A stretch of DNA of 64,000 bases from Bacillota bacterium (GTDB taxonomy: Bacteria; Bacillota; Clostridia; Acetivibrionales; JAEZXR01). Location: the NCBI GenBank assembly GCA_023419605.1, contig JAEZXR010000015.1, positions 1 to 64,000 on the forward strand, written 5' to 3'. The position numbers were made by a program, and so were the translations under genes. The first letter of the stretch is position 1, and every line of letters begins with the position of its first letter. This document shows, one piece after another, positions 1-8,675 of this stretch. The notes beneath the pieces are model-generated. The model was not told where the DNA came from, made no database searches, and was given only the letters and a program-made list of their open reading frames with translations.

Positions 1-138
1 GCCTATCAATGCATTTCAGGGACAAACTTTATACTTCCTGTCGAATACGTCTATGCCGCAAGGGCATATTTTAAAAAATCTCTTATGAGATTTCTGAGAA
101 AAGATAAATGTCATGCGTTTGCCGTGCCTACAGCATAA
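1..138 (+). CDS. possible 3' end of a gene cut by the window start
   Basis: The first forward frame is open from the window edge to a TAA stop at 136-138, giving 45 codons. The tail is basic and aromatic, with a stretch ILPVEYVYAARAYFKK. I do not recognise the family. A short open frame can arise by chance, so this is only a suggestion that a gene ends here, just before the aconitase promoter. No terminator hairpin is visible between its stop and that promoter. Confidence 0.35.
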   Translation, partial: AYQCISGTNFILPVEYVYAARAYFKKSLMRFLRKDKCHAFAVPTA

Positions 139-145
139 AGTTGGA

Positions 146-174
146 TTGACATGGATTGTATAATTGTATACAAT
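146..174 (+). promoter_or_regulatory. sigma-A type promoter of the aconitase gene
   Basis: A perfect -35 box TTGACA (146-151) is followed by a 17-base spacer and a -10 box TACAAT (169-174). Transcription should start near 181, about 40 bases before the aconitase ATG. Confidence 0.8.
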
Positions 175-180
175 TATACA
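157..180. promoter_or_regulatory. 24-bp perfect palindrome, likely GntR-family operator
   Basis: The half site TGTATAATTGTA (157-168) is followed directly by its exact reverse complement (169-180). The centre TTGTATACAA is the kind of core bound by FadR-type GntR regulators. It covers the end of the spacer and the whole -10 box, so a bound protein would block RNA polymerase. The GntR gene two positions downstream (2203-2877) is the obvious candidate ligand. That assignment is inference. Confidence 0.75.
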
Positions 181-220
181 TAGATGCAAATTGTATATTG
201 TTTCGGAAGGGGAGAGGTTC

Positions 221-2149
221 ATGGGACATAATGTAGCCCAAAAAATTATAAAAGAGCATTTGGTGAGCGGTGAAATGGTGGCAGGCAAGGAAATATCCAT
301 ACGAATTGATCAAACCCTTACCCAGGATTCTACAGGAACCATGGCATATTTGCAGTTCGAAGCCATGGGCATTCCCAGAGTAAGGACAAAAAAATCCGTA
401 GCCTATATCGACCATAATACATTACAGGCAGGTTTTGAAAATGCGGACGACCACAAATACATACAGACGGTAGCGTCAAAGCATGGTGTATATTTTTCAA
501 GACCTGGAAATGGAATCTGTCATCAGGTCCATCTGGAAAGATTCGGCGTGCCCGGTATGACGCTGTTGGGATCGGACAGCCATACGCCCACAGGCGGCGG
601 GATCGGTATGCTGGCTATCGGTGCCGGCGGTCTGGATGTAGCTGTAGCCATGGGCGGGGGGGCCTATTACCTCATGATGCCGAAGGTTTGCAGAGTGGTG
701 CTCAAGGGCAGTTTGAACCCCTGGGTTTCTGCAAAGGATATTATTTTGGAAGTACTGCGCATTCTCTCTGTAAAGGGCGGGGTGGGCAAGATTATAGAGT
801 ATGCTGGCGAAGGCGTGAAAAGTCTTACGGTTCCGGAACGGGCGACCATTACCAATATGGGTGCGGAACTGGGGGCGACTACTTCCGTTTTCCCCAGTGA
901 CGAAGTAACCCTTGCATTCCTGAAAGCACAGGGCAGGGAAGCGGACTGGGTGGAGCTGAAGCCGGACCCGGATGCCCGGTATGATGAGGAGTTTGAGATT
1001 GACCTGGATGAACTCAAGCCTCTTGCTGCAAAACCTCACAGCCCGGATAATGTAGAGGCTGTAAGTAAAATCGGAAAAATCCGGGTTGACCAGGTAGCCA
1101 TCGGAAGCTGCACCAATTCCTCCTTTATGGACATGATGAAGGTGGCTAAAATCCTAAAAGGTAAAACCGTTCATCCGGATGTGAGCCTGGTCATTGCTCC
1201 CGGGTCAAAGCAGGTATTGATGATGCTGGCACAGAATGGTGCGCTGGCAGACTTGGTAGCGGCAGGTGCCAGAATCCTCGAATCGGCTTGCGGTCCTTGT
1301 ATCGGAATGGGGCAGGCGCCTGCTTCCGATGCGGTCTCGCTGCGTACCTTCAACCGGAATTTTGAAGGAAGAAGCGGTACGGCCTCGGCAAAGGTTTATC
1401 TGGTAAGCCCGGAAGTAGCGGCTGCCAGTGCTGTCACGGGCGTACTCACAGATCCCAGAGAGCTGGGGGAAGCTCCGGATGTAAGGATGCCTGAAAAATT
1501 CATTCTGGATGATAATATGATCGTGGCTCCGGCACCAGAGGGCGCGGAGGTTGCGGTGGTAAGAGGTCCGAACATCAAACCTTTCCCTGTGAATACGGAA
1601 ATGCCTGAAGCAGTTTCCGGGAAAGCTTTGATCAAAGTTGGAGATAACATTACAACAGACCATATCATGCCCTCCAATGCAAAACTTTTGCCTTTCCGGT
1701 CCAATGTGCCCTATCTGGCGGAATTTTGCCTTACCCCTTGCGATGCGGAGTTCCCGAAGAGAGCTAGGGAGAACGGAGGCGGATTTATCATCGGCGGCTC
1801 CAATTACGGACAGGGATCCAGCCGGGAGCATGCAGCGCTGGCACCGCTGCAGTTAGGAGTGAAAGGGGTTATTGTAAAATCCTTTGCCAGGATCCATATG
1901 GCAAATCTCGTTAACTCGGGAATTTTGCCCATGACTTTTGCCGACGAAGGCGATTATGACTTGATTGATAGCGGAGATGAGATTATAATAGAAAATGCCG
2001 TGGAACAAATTCGAAACGGCAGTGAGCTTATAGTAAAAAATAAAACAAAAAATCTCGATATAAAAGTAAAGGTATCCCTTTCGGAAAGGCAGACAGAGAT
2101 GATGATTGCCGGGGGATTGTTAAATTATACAAGGAAATTAAACGGCTGA
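221..2149 (+). CDS. acn: aconitate hydratase, monomeric Aquifex-type
   Basis: Catalyses citrate/isocitrate interconversion through cis-aconitate in the cytoplasm, feeding 2-oxoglutarate and glutamate synthesis. The 642-residue protein has the large aconitase domain first and a C-terminal swivel domain from about residue 480. Three cysteines that should bind the [4Fe-4S] cluster are visible: C297 in SCTNSS, and C357 and C360 in CGPC. The swivel motif GSSREH is at 532-537. The ATG at 221 is chosen because a strong GGAAGGGGAGAGG site lies just before it; an upstream in-frame ATG at 164 falls inside the promoter. Length fits the shorter aconitases of Aquifex and clostridia rather than the 890-residue AcnA. 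The GntR gene follows 53 bases later, probably in the same transcript. Confidence 0.93.
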   Translation: MGHNVAQKIIKEHLVSGEMVAGKEISIRIDQTLTQDSTGTMAYLQFEAMGIPRVRTKKSVAYIDHNTLQAGFENADDHKYIQTVASKHGVYFSRPGNGICHQVHLERFGVPGMTLLGSDSHTPTGGGIGMLAIGAGGLDVAVAMGGGAYYLMMPKVCRVVLKGSLNPWVSAKDIILEVLRILSVKGGVGKIIEYAGEGVKSLTVPERATITNMGAELGATTSVFPSDEVTLAFLKAQGREADWVELKPDPDARYDEEFEIDLDELKPLAAKPHSPDNVEAVSKIGKIRVDQVAIGSCTNSSFMDMMKVAKILKGKTVHPDVSLVIAPGSKQVLMMLAQNGALADLVAAGARILESACGPCIGMGQAPASDAVSLRTFNRNFEGRSGTASAKVYLVSPEVAAASAVTGVLTDPRELGEAPDVRMPEKFILDDNMIVAPAPEGAEVAVVRGPNIKPFPVNTEMPEAVSGKALIKVGDNITTDHIMPSNAKLLPFRSNVPYLAEFCLTPCDAEFPKRARENGGGFIIGGSNYGQGSSREHAALAPLQLGVKGVIVKSFARIHMANLVNSGILPMTFADEGDYDLIDSGDEIIIENAVEQIRNGSELIVKNKTKNLDIKVKVSLSERQTEMMIAGGLLNYTRKLNG

Positions 2150-2202
2150 GATCCGGCTCGAAGCAGATTGTCCGGATGGATTTGATGGAGGAGTAAAACA
2201 CT

Positions 2203-2877
2203 ATGGCGAGAATTGGCCAGGATGAAAGTGAAGCAAATATGCATTCACTCAGAGGACGGGTATTTACCCAGCTTCAGAATGATATACTGAACGGGAAGTA
2301 TGCCCCGGGAGAGAGCCTGATTGAAACCAGGCTTTCAGAGGAATTGGGTGTCAGCAGGACGCCGATCCGCGAAGCGATACGTCAGTTGGAGCTGGAAGGC
2401 CTTGTTCAATCCATACCGAACAAAGGGGCTGTGGTAAAAGGCGTGAGCGCCCAGGACATCGAAGACATCTATACCATCCGGATGATGATAGAGGGATTGG
2501 CTGCACGGTGGGCTGCAGAGAAGATAACCCCGGAGGAAATGGCGGAACTGCAGGAGGCCGTTGATCTTGAGGAGTTCTATACCTTCAAGAATGATGCAAA
2601 CCACTTGTTGAAATCCGATTCCAAGTTCCATGACATCATCTTTAAGGCAAGTAAAAGCAAACCGTTAATGCATATGCTCAGTAACTTTCATTTATATATA
2701 CAGAGAGCCAGGAATGCTTCTCTGGAGTCTCCGGTGAGGGCGAAAGCCGTTCTGGAGGAACATAAGGCGATTTTGCAGGCCATTATGGATAAGGACCCGG
2801 AGAGGGCGGAGCAGTTGACGACACAGCACATAAAAAATGCACGGGATAATCTGATAAGGATGAAGAGTGAAGAATAA
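2203..2877 (+). CDS. GntR family regulator, FadR subfamily (FCD domain)
   Basis: A DNA-binding regulator of 224 residues, probably sensing an organic acid. Residues 15-80 form the winged helix-turn-helix, including the GVSRTPIREAIRQLE recognition segment typical of GntR. Residues 90-215 are an all-helical FCD domain. Its usual metal-binding set is present as D139, H143, H187 and H209, which suggests a carboxylate ligand bound through a metal. The gene sits 53 bases after aconitase with a GGAGGAG site before its ATG. The 24-bp palindrome over the aconitase promoter is the likely target, so this is probably an autoregulated two-gene operon responding to citrate or a related acid. The ligand is inference. 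Confidence 0.9.
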   Translation: MARIGQDESEANMHSLRGRVFTQLQNDILNGKYAPGESLIETRLSEELGVSRTPIREAIRQLELEGLVQSIPNKGAVVKGVSAQDIEDIYTIRMMIEGLAARWAAEKITPEEMAELQEAVDLEEFYTFKNDANHLLKSDSKFHDIIFKASKSKPLMHMLSNFHLYIQRARNASLESPVRAKAVLEEHKAILQAIMDKDPERAEQLTTQHIKNARDNLIRMKSEE

Positions 2878-2889
2878 GCCAGTAACGGC

Positions 2890-2928
2890 GACCGGCGGGG
2901 TATTATAGCTTTCGCCGGTCTTTATTTG
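2890..2928 (+). terminator. rho-independent terminator after the aconitase operon
   Basis: An 8-bp GC-rich stem (GACCGGCG at 2890-2897 with CGCCGGTC at 2913-2920) has a 15-base loop and is followed by TTTATTT. Confidence 0.8.
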
Positions 2929-2947
2929 AATAAAGATGATTTCCCTA

Positions 2948-2976
2948 TTGAATTATACAAACAACGGGTGTATAAT
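2948..2976 (+). promoter_or_regulatory. promoter of the tRNA-Glu(CUC) gene
   Basis: A -35 TTGAAT (2948-2953), 17-base spacer and perfect -10 TATAAT (2971-2976) stand 27 bases before the tRNA. TTATACA (2953-2959) and TGTATAA (2969-2975) form an inverted repeat across the spacer. Confidence 0.7.
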
Positions 2977-3002
2977 AAATAAGCAGTGAAAAATTAAATC
3001 AC

Positions 3003-3078
3003 GGCCCATTGGTCAAGTGGCCTAAGACACCGCCCTCTCACGGCGGTAACACGGGTTCGAATCCCGTATGGGTCACCA
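3003..3078 (+). tRNA. tRNA-Glu, anticodon CUC
   Basis: The 76-base cloverleaf closes with a GGCCCAT/ATGGGTC acceptor stem, TTCGAATC T-loop and encoded ACCA end. The anticodon stem CCGCC/GGCGG holds the loop CTCTCAC, giving anticodon CTC, which reads GAG. The whole gene differs by one base, the first anticodon position, from the tRNA-Glu(UUC) at 39479-39554. Confidence 0.95.
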
Positions 3079-3082
3079 AAGG

Positions 3083-3110
3083 CAGTCTGAATTTTCAGAC
3101 TGTCTTTTTT
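3083..3110 (+). terminator. terminator of tRNA-Glu(CUC)
   Basis: CAGTCTGA (3083-3090) pairs with TCAGACTG (3095-3102) around a 4-base loop, followed by a T-rich run. Confidence 0.8.
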
Positions 3111-3305
3111 ACTTTTTGTTGCTCATGCTTTGTATGAGCTTACAAAAGTTCTAAATTGATATTTGTAGTACACCTTTATGGGGGTGCAGGGAGTGGTAAC
3201 CCCTCTGCTGGCCGCTTCAGCGGCCAAACAAAGGCGCTCCTTCCGCGGGAAGGGGTTGGGTTGAATTCTAATTTGCCCATTCTATTTATTAATTTCTAAA
3301 AAGTG
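3111..3305. other. non-coding stretch with a GC-rich hairpin
   Basis: No gene is visible. It holds a perfect 7-bp hairpin (TGGCCGC at 3209-3215, TTCA loop, GCGGCCA at 3220-3226) with no T run after it, embedded in a locally GC-rich patch (about 3178-3262) inside AT-rich DNA. This could be a small palindromic repeat, but I see no second clear copy in the window. Confidence 0.4.
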
Positions 3306-3314
3306 TGGTATAAT
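3306..3314 (+). promoter_or_regulatory. extended -10 promoter for the RNA-modification genes
   Basis: TG-N-TATAAT is present at 3306-3314, 35 bases before the methyltransferase ATG. The -35 region (3286-3291) is poor, as is usual with an extended -10. Confidence 0.55.
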
Positions 3315-3349
3315 AGCACCTGTAAAATTATACATATTGGAGACGAAAT

Positions 3350-4819
3350 ATGAAGCTGCCGGTTGAATTTTTAAATAAAATGAAAAATCTGATGAAGGAA
3401 AATGAATATGAGGAATTCTTGGAATCCTATAACCAGCCCAGACACTATGGACTTCGTGTTAATACACTGAAAATCAGTGTGGAGGATTTCCTAAGAATAT
3501 CTCCTTTCGTGCTGGAACCCATTCCCTGGACAAAGGATGGGTTTTATTATAAAGAAGGTGAAAATCCGGGGAGGCACCCCTACTACCATGCCGGACTCTA
3601 TTATATACAGGAGCCCAGCGCCATGCTGCCGGGAGCGGTTATGGACGCACAGCCTGGGGAGTGTGTTCTGGACCTGTGCGCAGCGCCTGGGGGAAAAACG
3701 GTGCAGATGGCGGCGGCCATGAAAGGACAGGGGCTGCTGGTGGCAAATGATATCAGTGCAGACAGGGTCAAGGCTCTGGTTAAAAATATTGAACTCTGTG
3801 GAATCCGGAATGCGGTTGTAACCAACGAAACTCCCGAAAAGCTGGCTAGGAATTTTAAGGGTTTCTTTGACCGTATCCTTGTAGATGCGCCCTGTTCCGG
3901 TGAAGGAATGTTCAGAAAGGATGAAGATGCCGCCCGAAGCTGGGAAAACTTTAAATGTGAAAAATGTGCCGGAATGCAGAGGGATATTCTGGAGTATGTG
4001 GACAAAATGCTGAAGCCGGGAGGGTATATGGTGTACTCTACCTGCACCTTCTCACCGGAAGAGGATGAAGCCATGATTGCGGAATTTATGGACAAGCAGG
4101 GAAATTATGAAATCTGTCCCATACCCAAGGTAGCGGGCATCGCTGACGGAAGGCCCGAGTGGGCCAATGGAAATCCGGAGCTGGCAAAAACAGCCAGACT
4201 CTGGCCCCATCGAATGAAGGGAGAAGGACATTTTGTGGCTTTGCTAAGGAAGAGTGAAACTGTTACTTCATCTTTTTTGCGGGCTCGCCATGGAACCCAT
4301 GAAGAGTGTAGCAAAATTATAGATGAAGTTACAGTTTCACCGACCCTAAGAAAAAAACCAGCGGCTGTCGATACCACGAACAGGAGTGATTTCGCAAACT
4401 CTAAAAATATAAAACTGGACCCCTTTTATGCTTTTGTCAGGGAAAACCTGAATAGTGAGATTGAAGGCGTTTTTGATATGAAGGGCAGCAACTTATATTG
4501 CCTGCCGTACCAGCTGCCGGATATGAGCGGTCTTAAGGTGGCAAAGTTCGGTTGGTATCTGGGAGAATTCATCAAGGATAAGTTTGAGCCCTCGCATTCC
4601 ATGGTCATTGCCCTGGCCCGGCAGGACTTGAAGAATGTTATGGATTTGGGCAGGGATGACAGAATGGTGTTCAGCTACCTCAAGGGAGAGACACTCATGG
4701 TAGAAGGCAGTAAGGGCTATACTGCTATCTGTGTGGATGGATATACCCTTGGCTGGGCGAAGCAGACGGGAGATATGTTGAAAAATATGTATCCCAAAGG
4801 CTGGAGAAAAATGAGTTGA
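3350..4819 (+). CDS. rRNA cytosine-C5 methyltransferase, RsmF/RsmB (NOL1/NOP2/Sun) family
   Basis: Predicted to methylate a cytosine of 16S rRNA using S-adenosylmethionine. The 489-residue protein has a short N-terminal RNA-binding region, then a Rossmann methyltransferase core. SAM motif I is DLCAAPGGKT at 108-117. The two family cysteines are visible: C182 in DAPCSGEG and C232 in STCTFSPEED, the second being the usual nucleophile of the family. The C-terminal third (about 370-489) fits the PUA-like RNA-binding extension of the RsmF type. The region around residues 305-350 is poorly conserved-looking and may be a linker. ATG at 3350 follows GGAGACGAA. The pseudouridine synthase gene follows after a 33-base gap. 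Confidence 0.9.
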   Translation: MKLPVEFLNKMKNLMKENEYEEFLESYNQPRHYGLRVNTLKISVEDFLRISPFVLEPIPWTKDGFYYKEGENPGRHPYYHAGLYYIQEPSAMLPGAVMDAQPGECVLDLCAAPGGKTVQMAAAMKGQGLLVANDISADRVKALVKNIELCGIRNAVVTNETPEKLARNFKGFFDRILVDAPCSGEGMFRKDEDAARSWENFKCEKCAGMQRDILEYVDKMLKPGGYMVYSTCTFSPEEDEAMIAEFMDKQGNYEICPIPKVAGIADGRPEWANGNPELAKTARLWPHRMKGEGHFVALLRKSETVTSSFLRARHGTHEECSKIIDEVTVSPTLRKKPAAVDTTNRSDFANSKNIKLDPFYAFVRENLNSEIEGVFDMKGSNLYCLPYQLPDMSGLKVAKFGWYLGEFIKDKFEPSHSMVIALARQDLKNVMDLGRDDRMVFSYLKGETLMVEGSKGYTAICVDGYTLGWAKQTGDMLKNMYPKGWRKMS

Positions 4820-4852
4820 CCATAGGGAAGTAAGAATAAGAAATGGAGATTG

Positions 4853-5620
4853 ATGGGCAAAATGAAAAAAACACAGCGGTTGGACAAGGTTTTATCAAAC
4901 TTCGGGTATGGTTCCAGGAAAGAGATCAAGGAAATCGTTAAATATGGCGGTATCCGGGTAGACGGTGTTATTGTAAAGGACAGCGGCATGCATGTGGACC
5001 CTGAAAGCAGTGTAATAGAGATCGGCGATGAAACCCTGCGGTATAGAGAATTTATCTATGTCATGATGAACAAGCCCCAGGGAGTTGTATCGGCCACATG
5101 GGACCGAAGCCTGCGGACGGTAGTGGACATATTGCCGAAAGAATTCAAGTGCTTTGAACTGTTTCCGGTGGGACGACTGGACATCGATACGGAAGGCCTT
5201 CTGATTCTGACCAATGACGGGCAGCTGGCGCATGAACTCTTATCACCGAGAAAGCATGTTTCCAAAAGGTATTATGCGCTGGTGGAAGGAAAGGTGACGG
5301 AAGAGGATATTGGAAAATTCAAAGAGGGCGTTGTGCTGGACGATGGCTACAAGACACTGCCGGGATTTTTGGAAATTCTAAAGTCTGGAGATCGGTCGGA
5401 AATAGAGCTGGTGATCTTTGAAGGGAAATTCCATCAGGTAAAGAGAATGTTTGAGGCTGTGGGGAAAAAAGTACAGTTTCTTAAGCGGATTAGGATGGGG
5501 GACCTCAACCTGGATGAAGGTCTCGGACTTGGGGAGTGCAGGGAACTGACAAAGGAAGAAATCAATATATTAAAAGCTTCGATTCGATTAAAGGATACGG
5601 GAGAGAACCAGGATGAATAA
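4853..5620 (+). CDS. rRNA pseudouridine synthase, RsuA/RluB family
   Basis: Isomerises uridine to pseudouridine in ribosomal RNA. Residues 8-55 form an S4 RNA-binding domain, and the catalytic domain follows with the family motif GRLDIDTEGL, whose aspartate (D110 from this start) is the nucleophile. Length, about 255 residues, is normal for the family. Start choice is uncertain: TTG at 4850, ATG at 4853 and ATG at 4862 are all in frame behind a GGAG at 4845-4848. I use 4853. Which uridine it modifies cannot be told from the sequence. Its 3' end overlaps the next gene by 8 bases, indicating translational coupling. Confidence 0.88.
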   Translation: MGKMKKTQRLDKVLSNFGYGSRKEIKEIVKYGGIRVDGVIVKDSGMHVDPESSVIEIGDETLRYREFIYVMMNKPQGVVSATWDRSLRTVVDILPKEFKCFELFPVGRLDIDTEGLLILTNDGQLAHELLSPRKHVSKRYYALVEGKVTEEDIGKFKEGVVLDDGYKTLPGFLEILKSGDRSEIELVIFEGKFHQVKRMFEAVGKKVQFLKRIRMGDLNLDEGLGLGECRELTKEEINILKASIRLKDTGENQDE

Positions 5621-6776
5621 GCAAAGTATACAAAAACTGGCCCTTTTTCTTGCAGGTCTTGAACAAAGGTTGCAGGACAATGCAGATTATTTTAAGAAAC
5701 TGACGGTGGAGTATAAATCAGGAACAAAAACCTACACGGCAACCCTGGGGTTGGGGGATGAAGGGGTACTAAGAATAAACTATAACGGCAGGACGGAAAC
5801 CGTTGACATTTCAGAGATAGGTGCCAGGATATCCCGGGAAGCGGAGAAGTATGAGAGCCTGCTGGTAATCTATGAAGAGCGGGGCAGCACCCTATTCATT
5901 GAAGCGGATAATAGAAATGTAAAAATGAGGACGAAGGAAACAGAGGCAGAGGAAGCCGTGAAAGCACAAAATGAGACTGCCCAACTTGGCAACAGGGACT
6001 ACCTGATCAAAGTGGGACAGGCGGATGAACTCTTACGGGAAATCGGTATTTTAGGCCCCAACGGAAAAGTGAAAAATGACATGATCCGAAAGTACAACCA
6101 GATCGACCATTTTGTTGAGCTCATCAGGGATAGAATCAAGGAACTTGCAGAAGCGCATGAGTCTATAACGGTATTGGATTGCGGCTGCGGTAAATCCTAC
6201 CTTACCTTTGTACTTAACTACTATATAAAGGAAGTGCTGAAAAAGCCCTGTCACTTTATCGGGCTGGATTACTCGGATACGGTCATTGAGGCTTCCAGGA
6301 GAATGGCCCGGAACCTCGGCTATAACAACATGGAATTCAGAGTGACGGATATAAAAAGCTATACGGCAGCCAGGGACATCCATCTGGTCATCAGCCTTCA
6401 CGCCTGTGATACTGCCACTGATGAAGCCATCGCCCTGGCAGTAAGAAACAATGTAAAATCCATTATATCCGTTCCCTGCTGTCACAGGGAGCTATTAAGC
6501 CAATACTCCTATGAACCCTTTGCACCCATTATAAAACATGGAATTTTAAAAGCCCGTATGGCTGATGTTCTAACAGATGGATTGCGGTCCCTGTTTTTGG
6601 AAGCCCTGGGCTACAAAGTTTCCCTCGTAGAGTATATATCGCCCTTGGAAACACCGAAGAACCTGATGCTGAGAGCGGACAAAAGCGGTTCTCCCAATAA
6701 GAAGGCGATGGAGGACTACCAGCAGTTGAAAAAGCTCTTAAACGTACAGCCGGCTTTGGAAAGGCTGCTTTACTAA
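5613..6776 (+). CDS. class I SAM-dependent methyltransferase, TRM13-like (Methyltransf_32)
   Basis: A 387-residue protein with a Rossmann methyltransferase domain in its second half. SAM motif I reads VLDCGCGKSYLTF starting at residue 187, and a later HACDTATDEAIA plus VPCCHREL segment is typical of the Methyltransf_32/TRM13-like family. The N-terminal 150 residues are unlike known RNA-binding domains I can name. The ATG at 5613 overlaps the end of the pseudouridine synthase gene, so the two are almost certainly co-translated. That context favours an RNA substrate, but the substrate is not known. Confidence 0.78.
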   Translation: MNKQSIQKLALFLAGLEQRLQDNADYFKKLTVEYKSGTKTYTATLGLGDEGVLRINYNGRTETVDISEIGARISREAEKYESLLVIYEERGSTLFIEADNRNVKMRTKETEAEEAVKAQNETAQLGNRDYLIKVGQADELLREIGILGPNGKVKNDMIRKYNQIDHFVELIRDRIKELAEAHESITVLDCGCGKSYLTFVLNYYIKEVLKKPCHFIGLDYSDTVIEASRRMARNLGYNNMEFRVTDIKSYTAARDIHLVISLHACDTATDEAIALAVRNNVKSIISVPCCHRELLSQYSYEPFAPIIKHGILKARMADVLTDGLRSLFLEALGYKVSLVEYISPLETPKNLMLRADKSGSPNKKAMEDYQQLKKLLNVQPALERLLY

Positions 6777-6931
6777 GGCTGAAAGCATGAATAAAAAATG
6801 GGCTATTCCCTTATTATTCCTGCGTTTCCGCGTTATACCGGACACAGTCGACTTTTATTGTGGTATGATTAAAATAGGGACAATAAACAGCATATAATAG
6901 GCTACGACGAATTTTAAGGGGGGTCGCACAC

Positions 6932-8599
6932 ATGGCAGATGGAATAAAATTGATTACGGTTGCTTTCCCGGACGGAAAGAAAGAAGAAGTAACGGCTGGA
7001 ATTACGCTTCTGGAACTAAGTGAAAAATATGGACAGAACTGCCCTTCGACCATAGTAGCAGCAAAAGTGAATAATGATATAAAGGAGTTATCCTTTGAAC
7101 TTCAGGAAGATAGTACCGTTACCTTTGTAGATTTGACCGACGATGACGGTATGCGCATCTACAGAAGGAGTCTGTACTTCATATTAATAAAGGCAGTCCA
7201 TGACCTTTTCCCGGATCGAAAAGTGGTGATCAGCCACTCCATAAGCAAGGGACTTTATTGTGAAATAAAGGGAGAGGCGGCGCTGACAGAGGCAGAGGTT
7301 ACAGCCATTGAAAACAGAATGCAGGAGCATGTAAAAGCGGAGATTTCCTTTAATAAGGCGGAAATTCCTCTGGAGGAAGCAAAAGAAATCTTTGAGAAAC
7401 AGGGGAGAATGGACCGGCTTCATGCAGTAGAGCACAGGGACAAATCCTATGTGACGTTGTATGAATGTGACGGATTTGATGACTATTTCTACGGTTATAT
7501 GGTTCCCCATACAGGATATATAAAAGTGTTTGGTTTGCAATATTATGCTCCGGGACTCATTGTTTTATTTCCGGAAAAATCAAAACCAGACTATTTGCCG
7601 GAATTCAGGGAGCAGAAAAAGCTGTTTAACGTTTTTGTGGAGCACAAGAAATGGCTGAGCATCCTTGGGGTGGGGAATGTAGGTGCATTAAACCGTATCG
7701 TGAAATCCGGCCAGGTCTGTGACCTTATACGGATATCCGAGGCCTTGCAGGAGAAAAAGATTGCACAGATCGCAGACATGATAACAAACAGCGAGCACAA
7801 AAAACGGGTGGTACTGATCTCAGGGCCTTCTTCCTCAGGAAAAACTACCTTTGCCAACCGGCTGTCCATACAGCTGCGAGTGAATGGCTTGAGACCTGCA
7901 ACCATCTCTTTGGACGATTACTTTGTTAACAGAGATGTGACTCCCAGAGATGAAACGGGCGATTATGACTTTGAGGCATTGGAAGCTATTGATATTGCAC
8001 TTTTTAACCAGCATCTCTCCCGGATGATCCAGGGGGCAGAAGTTGAAGTTCCCATTTATAACTTTGCCAATGGCAGCAGAGAACCGGTGGGGGTAAAAAA
8101 GAGGATTGACGATGATCAGCTTCTCATCATTGAAGGGATTCACGGACTGAATGAGAAGCTGACTGCTTCCATACCGAGAGAAAGCAAATTTAAAATCTAT
8201 GTAAGTGCCCTTACTTCCATGAATATTGATGACCATAACCGCATTCCCTCCACCGATTCCAGGGTTATACGAAGGATTGTAAGGGACTACCAATTTAGAG
8301 GAGCCAATGCACTGAGTACCATTAAACGGTGGCCCTCAGTACGGAGAGGTGAAGAGAAAAATATATTCCCTTTTCAGGAGGAAGCGGATATTATGTTTAA
8401 CTCGGCACTGATTTATGAACTGGGGGTACTGAAGACCCTGGCAGAACCTCTTCTGGCGGAGATCGACAGCACACACCCGGAACATTCCGAGGCCAGAAGA
8501 TTGCTTGAATTCTTGAGTTATTTTCTGCCCATCGATTCGAAGGAAATTCCTTTCAACTCCATTGTAAGAGAGTTTGTCGGAGGAAGCTGCTTTTATTAA
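6932..8599 (+). CDS. uridine kinase-like nucleoside kinase with N-terminal TGS/threonyl-tRNA-synthetase-like region
   Basis: A 555-residue fusion. Residues 1-65 look like a TGS ubiquitin-like fold. The following segment to about 230 resembles the second additional domain of threonyl-tRNA synthetase but lacks an aminoacylation core. The C-terminal half is a phosphoribulokinase/uridine kinase domain with a P-loop GPSSSGKTT at 298-306 and a DDYF segment after the second strand, as in uridine kinases. It probably phosphorylates a nucleoside. What the tRNA-synthetase-like half does is unknown. The ATG at 6932 follows AAGGGGGG. The 155 bases before it hold a TATAAT (6893-6898) but no good -35 box. 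Confidence 0.85.
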   Translation: MADGIKLITVAFPDGKKEEVTAGITLLELSEKYGQNCPSTIVAAKVNNDIKELSFELQEDSTVTFVDLTDDDGMRIYRRSLYFILIKAVHDLFPDRKVVISHSISKGLYCEIKGEAALTEAEVTAIENRMQEHVKAEISFNKAEIPLEEAKEIFEKQGRMDRLHAVEHRDKSYVTLYECDGFDDYFYGYMVPHTGYIKVFGLQYYAPGLIVLFPEKSKPDYLPEFREQKKLFNVFVEHKKWLSILGVGNVGALNRIVKSGQVCDLIRISEALQEKKIAQIADMITNSEHKKRVVLISGPSSSGKTTFANRLSIQLRVNGLRPATISLDDYFVNRDVTPRDETGDYDFEALEAIDIALFNQHLSRMIQGAEVEVPIYNFANGSREPVGVKKRIDDDQLLIIEGIHGLNEKLTASIPRESKFKIYVSALTSMNIDDHNRIPSTDSRVIRRIVRDYQFRGANALSTIKRWPSVRRGEEKNIFPFQEEADIMFNSALIYELGVLKTLAEPLLAEIDSTHPEHSEARRLLEFLSYFLPIDSKEIPFNSIVREFVGGSCFY

Positions 8600-8635
8600 A
8601 AGGAGAGGTAAAGTTATACTTTCAGCAATTAAAAA

Positions 8636-8673
8636 ATGAGGAGGCTGTGTCAATACAGCCCCCTCATTTTTGT
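8636..8673. terminator. bidirectional terminator between the kinase and the DUF1540 gene
   Basis: ATGAGG-A-GGCTGT pairs with ACAGCC-C-CCTCAT. T runs flank the hairpin on both strands, so it can end the forward kinase transcript and the convergent minus-strand transcript. Confidence 0.85.
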
Positions 8674-8675
8674 TC

